Shown piece by piece: positions 1 to 8,238 of a stretch of 64,000 bases of DNA. Source of the stretch: Polyangia bacterium (GTDB taxonomy: Bacteria > Myxococcota_A > Polyangia > Nannocystales > Nannocystaceae); the NCBI GenBank assembly GCA_030430565.1, contig JAUIKS010000012.1:62001-126000 (forward strand). The letters are read 5' to 3'. A model generated the notes under the pieces. That model saw nothing but the letters and a program-made list of their open reading frames with translations, was not told where the DNA came from and did not search any database. Positions within the stretch are counted from its first letter, which is position 1, and each line of letters begins with the position of its first letter. A program made the translations under genes and the position numbers.

Positions 1-2627
1 TGAGCGTCCCAGAGTCTCGCTACTCGGTCGTGGCCAGAGAGCACGATACGCGCGCCGTCGGGTGAGTAGACGACCGACTTGAGATCGTGCTCTCCGGCCC
101 GGAGCGCGGCGACGAGATCACCGCTCGAGGCGTCCCTGATCTCGGCGAGGCCATCGTACCCCGTGAACGTGACGTGCGCGCCGTTGGGTGAGTACGCCAG
201 CGCGGCGACCACGTCGAGGCCGTGCGGGAGGTCGAGCACTCGTGCGCCGGTGCGCGCATCCCAGATCCTCGCCATGTCTCGACCGTTCGAGGCGATCCTC
301 GTTCCGTCCGGCGAGTAGGCTACCGGCATCACGGCCTCGAGAGCCGTGAAGTGCTCGCCGGTGCTCGCGTCCCAGAGATGCACCGCCCCGGTCTTTCCGC
401 CTGTGATGAGCTGAGTTCCGTCCGGTGAGTATCGCACGGTCCTGATGACGTCCTTGTGACCTCGAAGGGTGAGCAAGAGCGCGCCCGAGTCGGCATCCCA
501 GACCTTCGCGGTTTGATCCTCACTGCCGGTCACGATGTGCTCGCCGCTAGGCGAATAGGCCAACGCCATAACGCTGGCGTCGTGGCGCAACACAGCGAGC
601 GCCTCGCCGGACTCGAGGTCCCAAATTCTCGCGGTCCCGTCGCTTCCCGCGGTCGTGAAGCGCGCTCCATCGAGAGAGAACGCGACCGCGTCAACGTGTC
701 TTGTATGGCCCTCGAGCTCGCGCCGCAGCTGGCCCGTTGCGGCGTCCCAGATGATCACCTTGCTGTCGTCCCCCACGGTCACAACACGCGCGTCGTCTGG
801 GGAGAAGGCAAGCGCTCGGACTGCGCGATCGTGCCCCTCAAGCGTGAGCGCGCGCGCGTGGGTCGTGGCATCCCATATGGACGCGGTGGTGTCGCCGCTG
901 GCAGTAGCGATCCGCGTACCGTCCGAGGAGTACGTCAGAGCGTAGATCGTCCCCTCGTGGCCCTCCAAGACCGCGTCAGGGTCAAGGGTCGCGGCGCTTT
1001 CGGAGAGGACGCGCGCGAGCCCGTCGATGGCCTCATCCGGTGGTGGAGGACTCCATTTTGGCCCAAACGCGCCGACCGCCAGCACGCCAAGTCGAAGCAT
1101 CTCGCCCGTGCGCTTCTCGGGGATCAACATCGCGGCCCGAAGACCGCGCTGCACGCTCAACGCCTGCTTGTACGCCTGCTTCTCTCGTTCGAGCTTCACG
1201 ACCAGCTCATTCGCCGCCGCTTCACTCTTCTTGGCCGCGGCCTCACTGCGTCTCGCTCGCGCCGCGCTCTCGACCGACATTCGCCACGCGACGACCGCGA
1301 GGACCCCGAGCACCGCGAACGTCAGCAGACCAGCGGAGAGCCACGCGAGCAGCGCGCGCGTTCGGAGTTGCTGCTCGCGCGTCTCGATCGCCTCGAGCAT
1401 CACCCGTACTGACTCAAAGCGCTTGATTCGATCAACCGCGAGCGCGCGTTCGAGGATCCTCCGCAGCCATGTCGGCACACCGGTCGCGGCAGGAGGGGGC
1501 TCACGCTCTCCAGACGTGACCGCGACCTTGAGCGTCTCAAAGGTGCGGGCGGCGCTCGGCCGCTGGCCGTACAGCGCCTCCCACAACGTCACGGCGAGCG
1601 AGTACTCGTCCGTGCGTTCGTCAGTGACGCGGCCGAGAAACTGCTCTGGCGCCATGTAGGCTGGCGTACCCATGATCGTCCCCGCGCTCGTGAGCTCGAC
1701 CGCGAGCGCGCCGCGTCGGTTGGCGCCGGAACTCGCGGCGTCGCGCCTCGGATCCGCGCGCGCGAGCCCAAAGTCCATTACGCGCACCCGCTCATCATGG
1801 CCGACCATGATGTTATCCGGCTTGATGTCGCGATGCAGGATCCCCTCCGCGTGGGCCGCCGCGAGCCCGCGCGCCGCCTGCTTGCCGACCGCGAGGACCG
1901 ATCGCCAGCGCGGGTGCTCCTGCTTGATCCACTCACCGAGCGTTCGCCCGTGCACAAGCTCCATCGAGACCCAGACTTGGCCCTCGTGGGTCCCGACGTC
2001 AAACACGGAGACGATGTTGGGGTGAGCCAGCTTGGCGAGCGCCTGAGCCTCGCGGTGCAGACGAAGGCGCGCCGCCGCGTCGCCTGCCCCGCGAATCAGC
2101 TTGACCGCGACCTCGCGATCGAGCTCCGGGTCGTACGCTGCATAGACCACCCCCATGCCACCCGCGCCCAGCGTACGCAGGATCTGGAGCCGCCCGATCA
2201 TCGAGTCGCGCGTTAGCTCGCGCGCTGGGCTCGTGAACTCCGGCAGAGAGCCGGAGGCCGGCGTGAGCTTGGTTTCTGCCTCGGCCCACCTCTTCGCAGC
2301 GTCGCTCGGCGAGGATGGAGCCGTGTCGTCGAGCGCGGCGCCGGATGCCCTGGGTCTCGGCGCCGATGCGTCTGTGTCGTCGAGCGTCTTTGCGGGTGTA
2401 GCAGGCTCCGCTAGCTCCCTTGCCGGCGCGATGGTGTCGTCGAACGCCGCGCTCGACCCGACGCCCGAAACCGGCCGCTTGTCAGGGGTCACGGCGATGG
2501 TGTCGTCGAACGCGGCGGCGATGTAGCGAGGCGCCGGACTTGCCGCGTCAACGGCGTCTGGATTCGGTTCGGTTCGTCGTCTGCATGGGTCGCCCCGTGT
2601 TCGGTCGATGTCCTTTCCCTCACCCAC
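1..2627 (-). CDS. Ser/Thr protein kinase with C-terminal WD40 repeats (3' end off window)
   Basis: This reading frame is open from about 2633 to the left edge, so the C-terminus is missing. The first ~135 residues are low-complexity and carry four DDT motifs (FDDTIA twice, LDDTDA, LDDTAP). A complete Hanks kinase domain follows at ~140-400: GAGGMGVVY glycine loop, VAVK lysine, HRDIKPDN catalytic loop, DFGLA and GTPAYMAPEQ. A single TM segment lies near 429-455, then an Ala/Glu/Lys coiled coil, then WD40-like repeats from ~555 on (YSPDGTRI...ARIWDA, at least eight). Cytoplasmic kinase and extracytoplasmic propeller is the inferred topology. The GTG at 2627 is the only usual start codon upstream of the DDT region in frame and has a weak RBS, so the start is uncertain. 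Single transcription unit as far as visible. Confidence 0.85.
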   Translation of the reverse strand, partial: MGEGKDIDRTRGDPCRRRTEPNPDAVDAASPAPRYIAAAFDDTIAVTPDKRPVSGVGSSAAFDDTIAPARELAEPATPAKTLDDTDASAPRPRASGAALDDTAPSSPSDAAKRWAEAETKLTPASGSLPEFTSPARELTRDSMIGRLQILRTLGAGGMGVVYAAYDPELDREVAVKLIRGAGDAAARLRLHREAQALAKLAHPNIVSVFDVGTHEGQVWVSMELVHGRTLGEWIKQEHPRWRSVLAVGKQAARGLAAAHAEGILHRDIKPDNIMVGHDERVRVMDFGLARADPRRDAASSGANRRGALAVELTSAGTIMGTPAYMAPEQFLGRVTDERTDEYSLAVTLWEALYGQRPSAARTFETLKVAVTSGEREPPPAATGVPTWLRRILERALAVDRIKRFESVRVMLEAIETREQQLRTRALLAWLSAGLLTFAVLGVLAVVAWRMSVESAARARRSEAAAKKSEAAANELVVKLEREKQAYKQALSVQRGLRAAMLIPEKRTGEMLRLGVLAVGAFGPKWSPPPPDEAIDGLARVLSESAATLDPDAVLEGHEGTIYALTYSSDGTRIATASGDTTASIWDATTHARALTLEGHDRAVRALAFSPDDARVVTVGDDSKVIIWDAATGQLRRELEGHTRHVDAVAFSLDGARFTTAGSDGTARIWDLESGEALAVLRHDASVMALAYSPSGEHIVTGSEDQTAKVWDADSGALLLTLRGHKDVIRTVRYSPDGTQLITGGKTGAVHLWDASTGEHFTALEAVMPVAYSPDGTRIASNGRDMARIWDARTGARVLDLPHGLDVVAALAYSPNGAHVTFTGYDGLAEIRDASSGDLVAALRAGEHDLKSVVYSPDGARIVLSGHDRVARLWDA

Positions 2628-3024
2628 CCCGTCTCAGTGTGTCACGCGACACGGGGCGATGGGGGCCGTTTCGCGCGCGCCGCTGCTCGAACACTCTCTC
2701 CGCGACGAAGACGAGGAGAAGTGCATCTGGGCCCGCGCGGCGTTTCGATGAACCGTCGCGCCACGAATCCTCCAATCGCGCCATGCAGGCGCTGCGCGAG
2801 CTGGTCAAGCGCGAGCACGGCCTCGCCACCAGCCGCGCGCTTCACCGCGGCGTGCTCGTCGTGGGTCCAGCGCTTTCGCTCCTGGCTGAACGGAGCTCGC
2901 CACGACGGTCCCGCGCTATTATCCCGCTATCGGTATTATCATCCCCGCCAAGGTCCACAGCGGCGACGTCGTCGTCGCCGAGGCGTGGCCCGTACTCTCG
3001 CAGCTCCTCGATCTGCGCCGGTTC
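2628..3024. other. divergent intergenic region with coding-like remnant
   Basis: Between the WD40 kinase (-) and the hypothetical gene (+). From ATG 2783 a frame with strong G/C third positions runs to about 2880 (MQALRELVKREHGLATSR...). At ~2880-2890 the third-position bias jumps to the frame used by the gene annotated from 3025. No promoter or terminator was recognised. Confidence 0.4.
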
Positions 3025-3654
3025 TTGCGCCGATTCGACGACGACGACGACATGGTCGCGCTCGACGCGTTCGCTGCCTCTTTCTCTCGACTGCCCGGTG
3101 AGGTTGGTGAGCTCGGTCCGTTGAGCGTGTTCCTCGACGCGCGCCATCGTCGAGCGCTCGAAGGTCTCGGCGACGCGCTCGAGGTCTGCATGACCGCGTA
3201 CCTCGTCGACAGCGATCGCAACGTCGTCATGGCGGGACCGGCGATGATGAGGTGGGACCGGGCTCCACCGATCGCGTCGGGCTCCGTGCTCGTCCGCGGG
3301 TTCGGGACGCCGACCTATTCGCACTACACCCCCTTCGATGCCGATGGATTTCGCATCGAACGAGGCGGGGAGTCGGTGTTTGTCGCGCTGCGTGTCGCCC
3401 AGGAGGTCGGCGAGCATAGCGCTCGATTGATCGATCGTGATACCGGCGTATCGACGACGATCGCGGGCACGGTGAGCTATGCGTCGCGCGACCGGAACGA
3501 GTGGCCTCCCTACCTCGCGCCCGAACGATTCCACGTCGCGGTCCGCCCGTTCTCGCGAGATCACCTCGCTGACGTTCGGGAGGACCTCGAGACGCTGGTC
3601 TGCGCTGCGCTTGAGACGGGTCGCCCTGTCGAACTCTCCGACCGCTTCGGCTAG
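3025..3654 (+). CDS. hypothetical protein, 5' end unclear (possible frameshift upstream)
   Basis: Not recognised. The 209-residue frame from TTG 3025 begins with an Asp run (RRFDDDDD) and shows no signal peptide, TM segment or known motif. The codon pattern and hydrophobic spacing look like a soluble globular protein. The same frame stays open and coding-like upstream to about 2885 (TTVPRYYPAIGIIIPAKV...), but it contains no ATG or GTG. The real N-terminus may instead be the out-of-phase frame starting at ATG 2783, joined by a -1 shift near 2880-2890. That would be a sequencing or assembly indel, a decayed gene or programmed frameshifting. TTG 3025 is a formal choice only. Confidence 0.55.
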   Translation: MRRFDDDDDMVALDAFAASFSRLPGEVGELGPLSVFLDARHRRALEGLGDALEVCMTAYLVDSDRNVVMAGPAMMRWDRAPPIASGSVLVRGFGTPTYSHYTPFDADGFRIERGGESVFVALRVAQEVGEHSARLIDRDTGVSTTIAGTVSYASRDRNEWPPYLAPERFHVAVRPFSRDHLADVREDLETLVCAALETGRPVELSDRFG

Positions 3655-3978
3655 CACGATCAGCGTCCACGCCGTCCCTGGCGCAATCCGGTGATATGCC
3701 GCTTCGCTGATGTCGAAGTGTGCACAGTGGTGGCCGGCGCAGCTAGCGGCTTTTTTACGCAGCGCGGGGTCGGCCCGTGTCGATCGTTCGAAGCGCCAAG
3801 CGGGCGCGAAGCCGCGCTCCTGTCACCCAAATGTCGCGGTCGCGGAGCTGCCGAAGGCCTTTGTGCCGTAGTGCCAGCCGCGCGCGAGTCCGCTCGCTCG
3901 ATGGTGTCCGAGAAACCATGTTGGATCGAGGTAGTATCTGCGAGGCGCGAATTTGTAGACACGCCGGAGGTCACGATC

Positions 3979-4965
3979 ATGAAAAAGCGAAACGGCTCCG
4001 CGCGAGCGCGATGGAGGGCCAGCCTGGCGGCGGCGCTCATCACCGGAGGGCTGCTCCTGAGCGCGGGATCGTCAGCCGCGGGCGACGAGTCGACGACCAG
4101 CTACGCGAGCGGGCGCTTCGCCTTCGGGATCGACGGGACTTTCGCGGGCTTCATCAAGAAGGTCTCGGCGGGCTCGACCGATCTCAAGTCCGACCTGTCC
4201 GCGCCGGCGCTCGACTCCTCAGTCCGCAAGCACCTCGCGACGATCTCGCACGAGCCGCTCACGATCGAGCTGAGCATGGGGTCGGGCCCGGCGATGTGGG
4301 AGTGGATCAAGGCGAGCTGGGATCAAGGCATCACGCCGAAGAGCGCGATCGTGCGGGGCTCGGGCGGGGCGAGCGTCGCGCTCGCTGGCGCGTATGTACA
4401 ATCAGTCACGTTCCCCGGGATCGACGATCGCCTCGATCCCGCGTCCGCGTTGACGATCACCCTCGGGCACAAGGGGCTCACGCCGATCCTGACGACGTCG
4501 ACGCCGCGGCCGGCCGTGAAGGAGTCGAGCGACGCGAAGAAGTGGGGCGCGGCGAGCTTCCGGCTCGAGATCGACGGCCTGCCGTGCGACCGCGTCGCCA
4601 AGATCGACTCGTTCACGTGGGAGCAGAAGTCCGTGAGCCTCGACGCGCAGTGGCCCGGCGAGCGGAGCGCGCAGGCGCCGACCAAGATCAGGATCAGCGT
4701 CGACGCCCGCGACCGCGGGGCGTGGGATTCGTGGTACCAGCAGAGCAAAAAGCTCGGGCCGCAGCGCAGCGAGCGGGCGGGCGGCTCGCTGAAGTTTCTG
4801 GGCCCTGACCTCGCGGAGGAGCTAGGGAGCATCTCGCTGAGGCGCGTCGGGATTCTGTCGCTTGAGCCAGGAGCAGGCGTGACCAGGGCCGAGAGCGACG
4901 AGCTCACGCGCTTCAGCGTCGAGCTCTATGTCGAGGAGCTGCACATCGACAGCTACGGGAGGTAG
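3979..4965 (+). CDS. secreted protein with two phage tail-tube (gp19)-like domains
   Basis: 328 residues from ATG 3979, which has a GGAGG at 3966-3970. An Arg/Lys-rich start and hydrophobic stretch (residues ~14-34, ending SAGSSAAG) look like a Sec signal peptide. The mature part has two similar halves: FAFGIDGTFAGFIKKVSAGS...LTIELSMG...MWEWIKASW, and FRLEIDGLPCDRVAKIDSF...IRISVDA...WDSWYQQ. This layout resembles conserved phage tail region / T4 gp19-type tube proteins, which start with a 'F.. .IDG....F..VSG' strand and carry a WxWI-type motif. A signal peptide is unexpected for a tail tube, so a domesticated or merely similar fold is possible. No other tail genes are nearby. The family assignment is inferred from pattern only. 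Confidence 0.6.
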   Translation: MKKRNGSARARWRASLAAALITGGLLLSAGSSAAGDESTTSYASGRFAFGIDGTFAGFIKKVSAGSTDLKSDLSAPALDSSVRKHLATISHEPLTIELSMGSGPAMWEWIKASWDQGITPKSAIVRGSGGASVALAGAYVQSVTFPGIDDRLDPASALTITLGHKGLTPILTTSTPRPAVKESSDAKKWGAASFRLEIDGLPCDRVAKIDSFTWEQKSVSLDAQWPGERSAQAPTKIRISVDARDRGAWDSWYQQSKKLGPQRSERAGGSLKFLGPDLAEELGSISLRRVGILSLEPGAGVTRAESDELTRFSVELYVEELHIDSYGR

Positions 4966-4985
4966 CCTGGCGTCGCGCGGGCCAA

Positions 4986-5012
4986 GGGCTCAGGGGCTCA
5001 GGGGCTCAGGGG
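4986..5012. repeat. 8-bp tandem repeat (gggctcag x3)
   Basis: Three perfect copies of gggctcag plus ggg, between the tail-like gene and the end of the small minus-strand ORF. Probably a slippage tract; it overlaps the last codons of the 80-residue ORF. Confidence 0.7.
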
Positions 5013-5248
5013 AGCGTGAGCGTATCATCGTGTCCTATGAGCCATGCTTCAATCGCCGTGAGCATCTTCGCGGCTTCCCTCGGGTGCTCGTCTCGCAGGT
5101 AGTCGGCGAGCTCGTCCGGTGACCACGGGCCCAGCGAGGCTTGGTACTCCTCGTGGGCGTCCTGGATCTCGCGCCAGCTCGCGTAGGCGCGGCGCGTGAC
5201 GAGCATCGTCTCCGCGCGCAGGTACACGAGGTGCAAGGAGCCGGTCAC
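5006..5248 (-). CDS. small hypothetical protein (80 aa)
   Basis: Unrecognised 80-residue protein from GTG 5248; ATG 5206 is an alternative start. It is soluble and mixed-charge, with a helical pattern (ASWREIQDAHEEYQASLGPWSPDELADYLRDE in short segments) and Trp at intervals. It has balanced amino-acid use, unlike the Arg-rich shadow frames around it, which is the main reason to believe it. It is transcribed toward the tail-like gene (convergent) and divergently from the LRR gene at 5402. Confidence 0.5.
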   Translation of the reverse strand: MTGSLHLVYLRAETMLVTRRAYASWREIQDAHEEYQASLGPWSPDELADYLRDEHPREAAKMLTAIEAWLIGHDDTLTLP

Positions 5249-5380
5249 GCGTCATTGATACTAGCACTCGCGGAGCGCGGCGAACTCGAGACCCGTCTTC
5301 GACTCGCCGCTCGCGTCCCCGGGACCCTCGGCGCCATGGCTTGCTCGTCGGTCCGGGCGAGAGCGCCGCGCGGGCTCGGC

Positions 5381-5386
5381 TATACT
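5381..5386 (+). promoter_or_regulatory. candidate -10 (TATACT) of the LRR gene
   Basis: gcTATACT, 15 nt before ATG 5402. It matches the G(C/G)TAnnnT pattern seen before many genes in this window. No clear -35 is visible. Confidence 0.45.
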
Positions 5387-5401
5387 CGAGCGCGGTACTC
5401 G

Positions 5402-7156
5402 ATGGGTGACTACGTCCTCTACCATCCGCTGCGGACCGACGACTTCTGCCCGAGGTCTCCGCTCGGCGTGTTCGCTCGCTGGAGCGGACTCGACTTCGCG
5501 CCGTATGCACCCCCGCGGGCGACGCCGCTGTCGATGGTGCTCGGCACCCCCGAGGGTCCACCGCCGACGAGCCTGCGGTGCGACGGGCCTGCTGCAGACC
5601 ACCGCACCTTCGCTGCGCTCACCGAGCGAGGTCGGCTCGATGAGCTCGTCCGTCTCGAGCTGCGGGGCACGTTCACCGGCGAGACGCTGCGGCTCGCGGC
5701 CGCGCTGCCCCGGCTCGAGGTGCTCGTGTGCAAAGGCGTGGCCGATGTGCCGCCGACGGGGTTGAGCTTCCCGCGCCTCAAGGAGCTCTGCGTCGAGGGG
5801 AGCGCGGCCGCGTGGCTCGTCGACCCGCAGGTCACCCCCGCCCTCACCCGGCTGACGATCGATAACGCAGACCTCGAGCCGACGAGCCAGGCTCACGTCC
5901 GCGAGCGGCCGCTGGTTGCGTTGACGCTCGGGGCCGTCTCGATCGAGCGTCGCGCGCTCATCAAGCTGCTGGACACGCTTCGCGGATCGCTGCAGCGGTT
6001 GGCCCTGCACGATCTCCACGTCGACGACAAGCGACGCCCGTTCATGACGCGCTGGCTCGACGGCGAGTGGCCGGCGCTCGTCGATCTCGAGCTCGGTGGC
6101 GCTCGACTGGTTCCGCGGCTGCCAGGGGGTCTCGAGCGGCTCACCCTCACGGACGTCGAGCTGTTGGAGAGGGCGCCTTCCCCTCCGCCGGGGCTCACCG
6201 CGCTGGCGCTCTCGCGCTGCGAGCCGGCGGTCGTCGCCGCGTTCATCGGTCACGCGCCGCGGCTCCGGGCGCTCGAGGTGTGGGAGAGTGACGAGGCTGA
6301 GCGCCTCGTCGCCGCCGCGCTCGCCCCCGGCGGCCAACTCGAGGCGCTGTCCCTGACCGGAGGCCGCAAGCTCGAAGATCAGCGAAGGGTCACGATCCCC
6401 GCCGACGCGCCGCCCTTGCGGGCGCTCAACCTCGACTCGAGCTGGACCCTCGGGCACGCCGTCGAGTCGCTGTGCACCGGCGAGCTGTCGCCAGGTCTGA
6501 CGCACCTTCGGGTCCAGATTGGAGCGTCGGTCTGGTGCGAGCTCGATCGGCTGTCGCCTGCGTTCGAGGTGTTCATCCTCGAGGCTGGGCCTGGGTTTTG
6601 CCTCCACGGCTTCACCGCCGCACCGCCGCCGCCGCGCCTGCGCACGTTCGCGGTCTCGTACGTCAACGTGCTCGGGAACGAGCGCGGGGCGCTCGGCGCA
6701 TGGCTCGCGCAGTGTCGCCACCTCAAGACGCTCGAGCTGGGCTTTAACGGCTTTGACGCCAACGAGATCGCCCACGCCCTGCGCAGCCTCGCCCCGCAGC
6801 TCGAGAGCGCCCTGTTTGACGGCTGGACCGGCATGAACGAGTACGACGAAGAGGAACTCGTCAACGTGCTCTGCACCTCCTCCTCTTGGCCAAACCTGGT
6901 CTTCCTCGATCTGCGCGCCTTCCCGTTCGGCCCGGAGTCGAGCGTCCGCGTCGCGGCGGCGACCGTGGACATGCCTCGGCTCGAGCGGCTGGGCTGGAGC
7001 GGGTCTGATCTCAGCGCAGGGGTCGACGCGCTCGCCGAGCACGGCTCGCCGCGGCTGAGCTGCGTGCTGATCGACTCTCACGACTACAAGGAGGCCGCCG
7101 CTCGGCTCAGCCGCGCCGACGCGCGGGTCGCCAACGCGGAGATCTCCATCTTCTGA
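5402..7156 (+). CDS. leucine-rich-repeat-like protein
   Basis: 584 residues from ATG 5402, 15 nt after a TATACT hexamer. After a short N-terminal region it is built from degenerate leucine-rich repeats of ~24-30 residues: 'LPRLEVLVCKGVADVP', 'FPRLKELCVEG', 'WPALVDLELGGARL', 'APRLRALEVWES', 'LKTLELGFNGFD', 'WPNLVFLDLRAF'. There is no signal peptide or TM segment, so it is a cytoplasmic scaffold or binding protein by inference. A long antisense frame over the same DNA is Arg/Pro-rich and is a shadow. The binding partner cannot be deduced. Confidence 0.75.
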   Translation: MGDYVLYHPLRTDDFCPRSPLGVFARWSGLDFAPYAPPRATPLSMVLGTPEGPPPTSLRCDGPAADHRTFAALTERGRLDELVRLELRGTFTGETLRLAAALPRLEVLVCKGVADVPPTGLSFPRLKELCVEGSAAAWLVDPQVTPALTRLTIDNADLEPTSQAHVRERPLVALTLGAVSIERRALIKLLDTLRGSLQRLALHDLHVDDKRRPFMTRWLDGEWPALVDLELGGARLVPRLPGGLERLTLTDVELLERAPSPPPGLTALALSRCEPAVVAAFIGHAPRLRALEVWESDEAERLVAAALAPGGQLEALSLTGGRKLEDQRRVTIPADAPPLRALNLDSSWTLGHAVESLCTGELSPGLTHLRVQIGASVWCELDRLSPAFEVFILEAGPGFCLHGFTAAPPPPRLRTFAVSYVNVLGNERGALGAWLAQCRHLKTLELGFNGFDANEIAHALRSLAPQLESALFDGWTGMNEYDEEELVNVLCTSSSWPNLVFLDLRAFPFGPESSVRVAAATVDMPRLERLGWSGSDLSAGVDALAEHGSPRLSCVLIDSHDYKEAAARLSRADARVANAEISIF

Positions 7157-7479
7157 CGCGTCGCCCTCGACCCTGCTACGGCGTCCTCGCCAATCGCTAC
7201 AAGCTGCGTCCGTTCGTTGTTTCCTCCTGCGACGCCGGCGACGAACAGCCCCGCCAACTCAGTCTCTTCGAGCAACGCGCCCCGCCGCGGCCACGCCCGC
7301 CTCAACAGCTCGTCTCACTCGCCGGGTGACCCGCAACGTGCGCGTTCTCGCTCTCTTCCCAGGGACCCGCCGCGGACCCTGGCGCCTCGATATTAAGGAC
7401 GCAGCGAACGGTCGAAAAAAGATTGACCCGCCGCGACGCGCGGGCGGCACGAGGGATGTGAGAGTCTCGAGATCCGCCC
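7157..7479. other. intergenic region, nothing recognised
   Basis: 323 bases between the LRR gene and the ECF sigma gene. A small AT-richer patch (gatattaagg, gaaaaaagattg at ~7390-7425) could hold the sigma-gene promoter. No convincing ORF, hairpin or repeat. Confidence 0.4.
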
Positions 7480-8238
7480 ATGTCCCTCGCCGTCGCCGCA
7501 CCGCCGCCGTCGTCGCCGCTGCCGCTCCTGCGGCTGGCCGCGCGCGCGCTGTTTGGATCCAGACAGCCGGCGGCGAGCGAGCGAGTGATGGTTCCGTCGT
7601 TGGGGCCTTTGTTCGCGAGCGTGGCGCTCGCCAGCCGCGGGCCGGCCGAGGCGGACGAGCGCCCGGTCGACCTCGAGCTGACGATGGCGCGGCGCGCCGG
7701 TGATGGTGACGCGCGCGCGCAGGCGTGGCTCGCCCGGCGGTTGATGGGGCGCGTGCGCCGAATCGCGCGGGCGCTCACGGCGACGGCCGCCGAGGCCGAT
7801 GACGCCGCCCAGCTCAGCTTGATGGCGATCCTGCGCAGCGCCGGGGGCTATCGCGGCGACGCGAGCCTCGAGGCCTGGGCCAAGCGCGTCGCGGTGCGCA
7901 CGACGCTGCGCTACGTCCGGCGAGAGCGTCGACTCCGGCCGGCGGTCTCGTTCGAGGAGTTGGACGAGCCCGCGAGCCGTGAGGGCGTGTCGGCGCCCCA
8001 GCACGCGGCGGCGCTCTCGCGGGATGTTCGGGTGATGCTCGAGTCGGTCTCGGAGGCGCAGCGGACCGCGCTGGTGCTGCACCACGCGCTGGGCTACTCG
8101 CTCGACGAGATCGCGGGCCTGACCGACGCGAGCCGCAACACGGTCAAGAGTCGCCTGCGCCTAGGGACACGCGCGCTGCGCAAGCGGATCCGGCGAGAGC
8201 GCTCGATCGGCGCCGGAGGAGGTCGCGGCGATGCGTGA
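7480..8238 (+). CDS. ECF-type RNA polymerase sigma factor
   Basis: 252 residues. Sigma region 2 lies at ~70-140 (AWLARRLMGRVRRIARALTA, EADDAAQLSLMAILR...YRGDASLEAWAKRVAVR). Region 4 lies at ~185-240, with the helix-turn-helix YSLDEIAGLTDASRNTVKSRLRL. The N-terminal ~60 residues are extra and Ala/Pro-rich, so the true start may be ATG 7588 (MVPSLGP). It overlaps the next gene by 8 bp, the usual arrangement for an ECF factor and its membrane regulator, so its activity is probably controlled by the downstream protein. Target promoters are unknown. Confidence 0.85.
   Translation: MSLAVAAPPPSSPLPLLRLAARALFGSRQPAASERVMVPSLGPLFASVALASRGPAEADERPVDLELTMARRAGDGDARAQAWLARRLMGRVRRIARALTATAAEADDAAQLSLMAILRSAGGYRGDASLEAWAKRVAVRTTLRYVRRERRLRPAVSFEELDEPASREGVSAPQHAAALSRDVRVMLESVSEAQRTALVLHHALGYSLDEIAGLTDASRNTVKSRLRLGTRALRKRIRRERSIGAGGGRGDA

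Noticed and set aside
2842..3657. 271-residue minus-strand ORF opposite the hypothetical at 3025
   Set aside because: His/Arg/Asp shadow composition; the plus strand has better codon pattern despite its start problem.
5261..7081. 606-residue minus-strand ORF opposite the LRR gene
   Set aside because: LRR periodicity is seen only on the plus strand; the antisense is low-complexity Arg/Glu.
7084..7305. 73-residue minus-strand ORF in the gap before the ECF sigma gene
   Set aside because: Overlaps the end of the LRR gene, no RBS, shadow-like composition.
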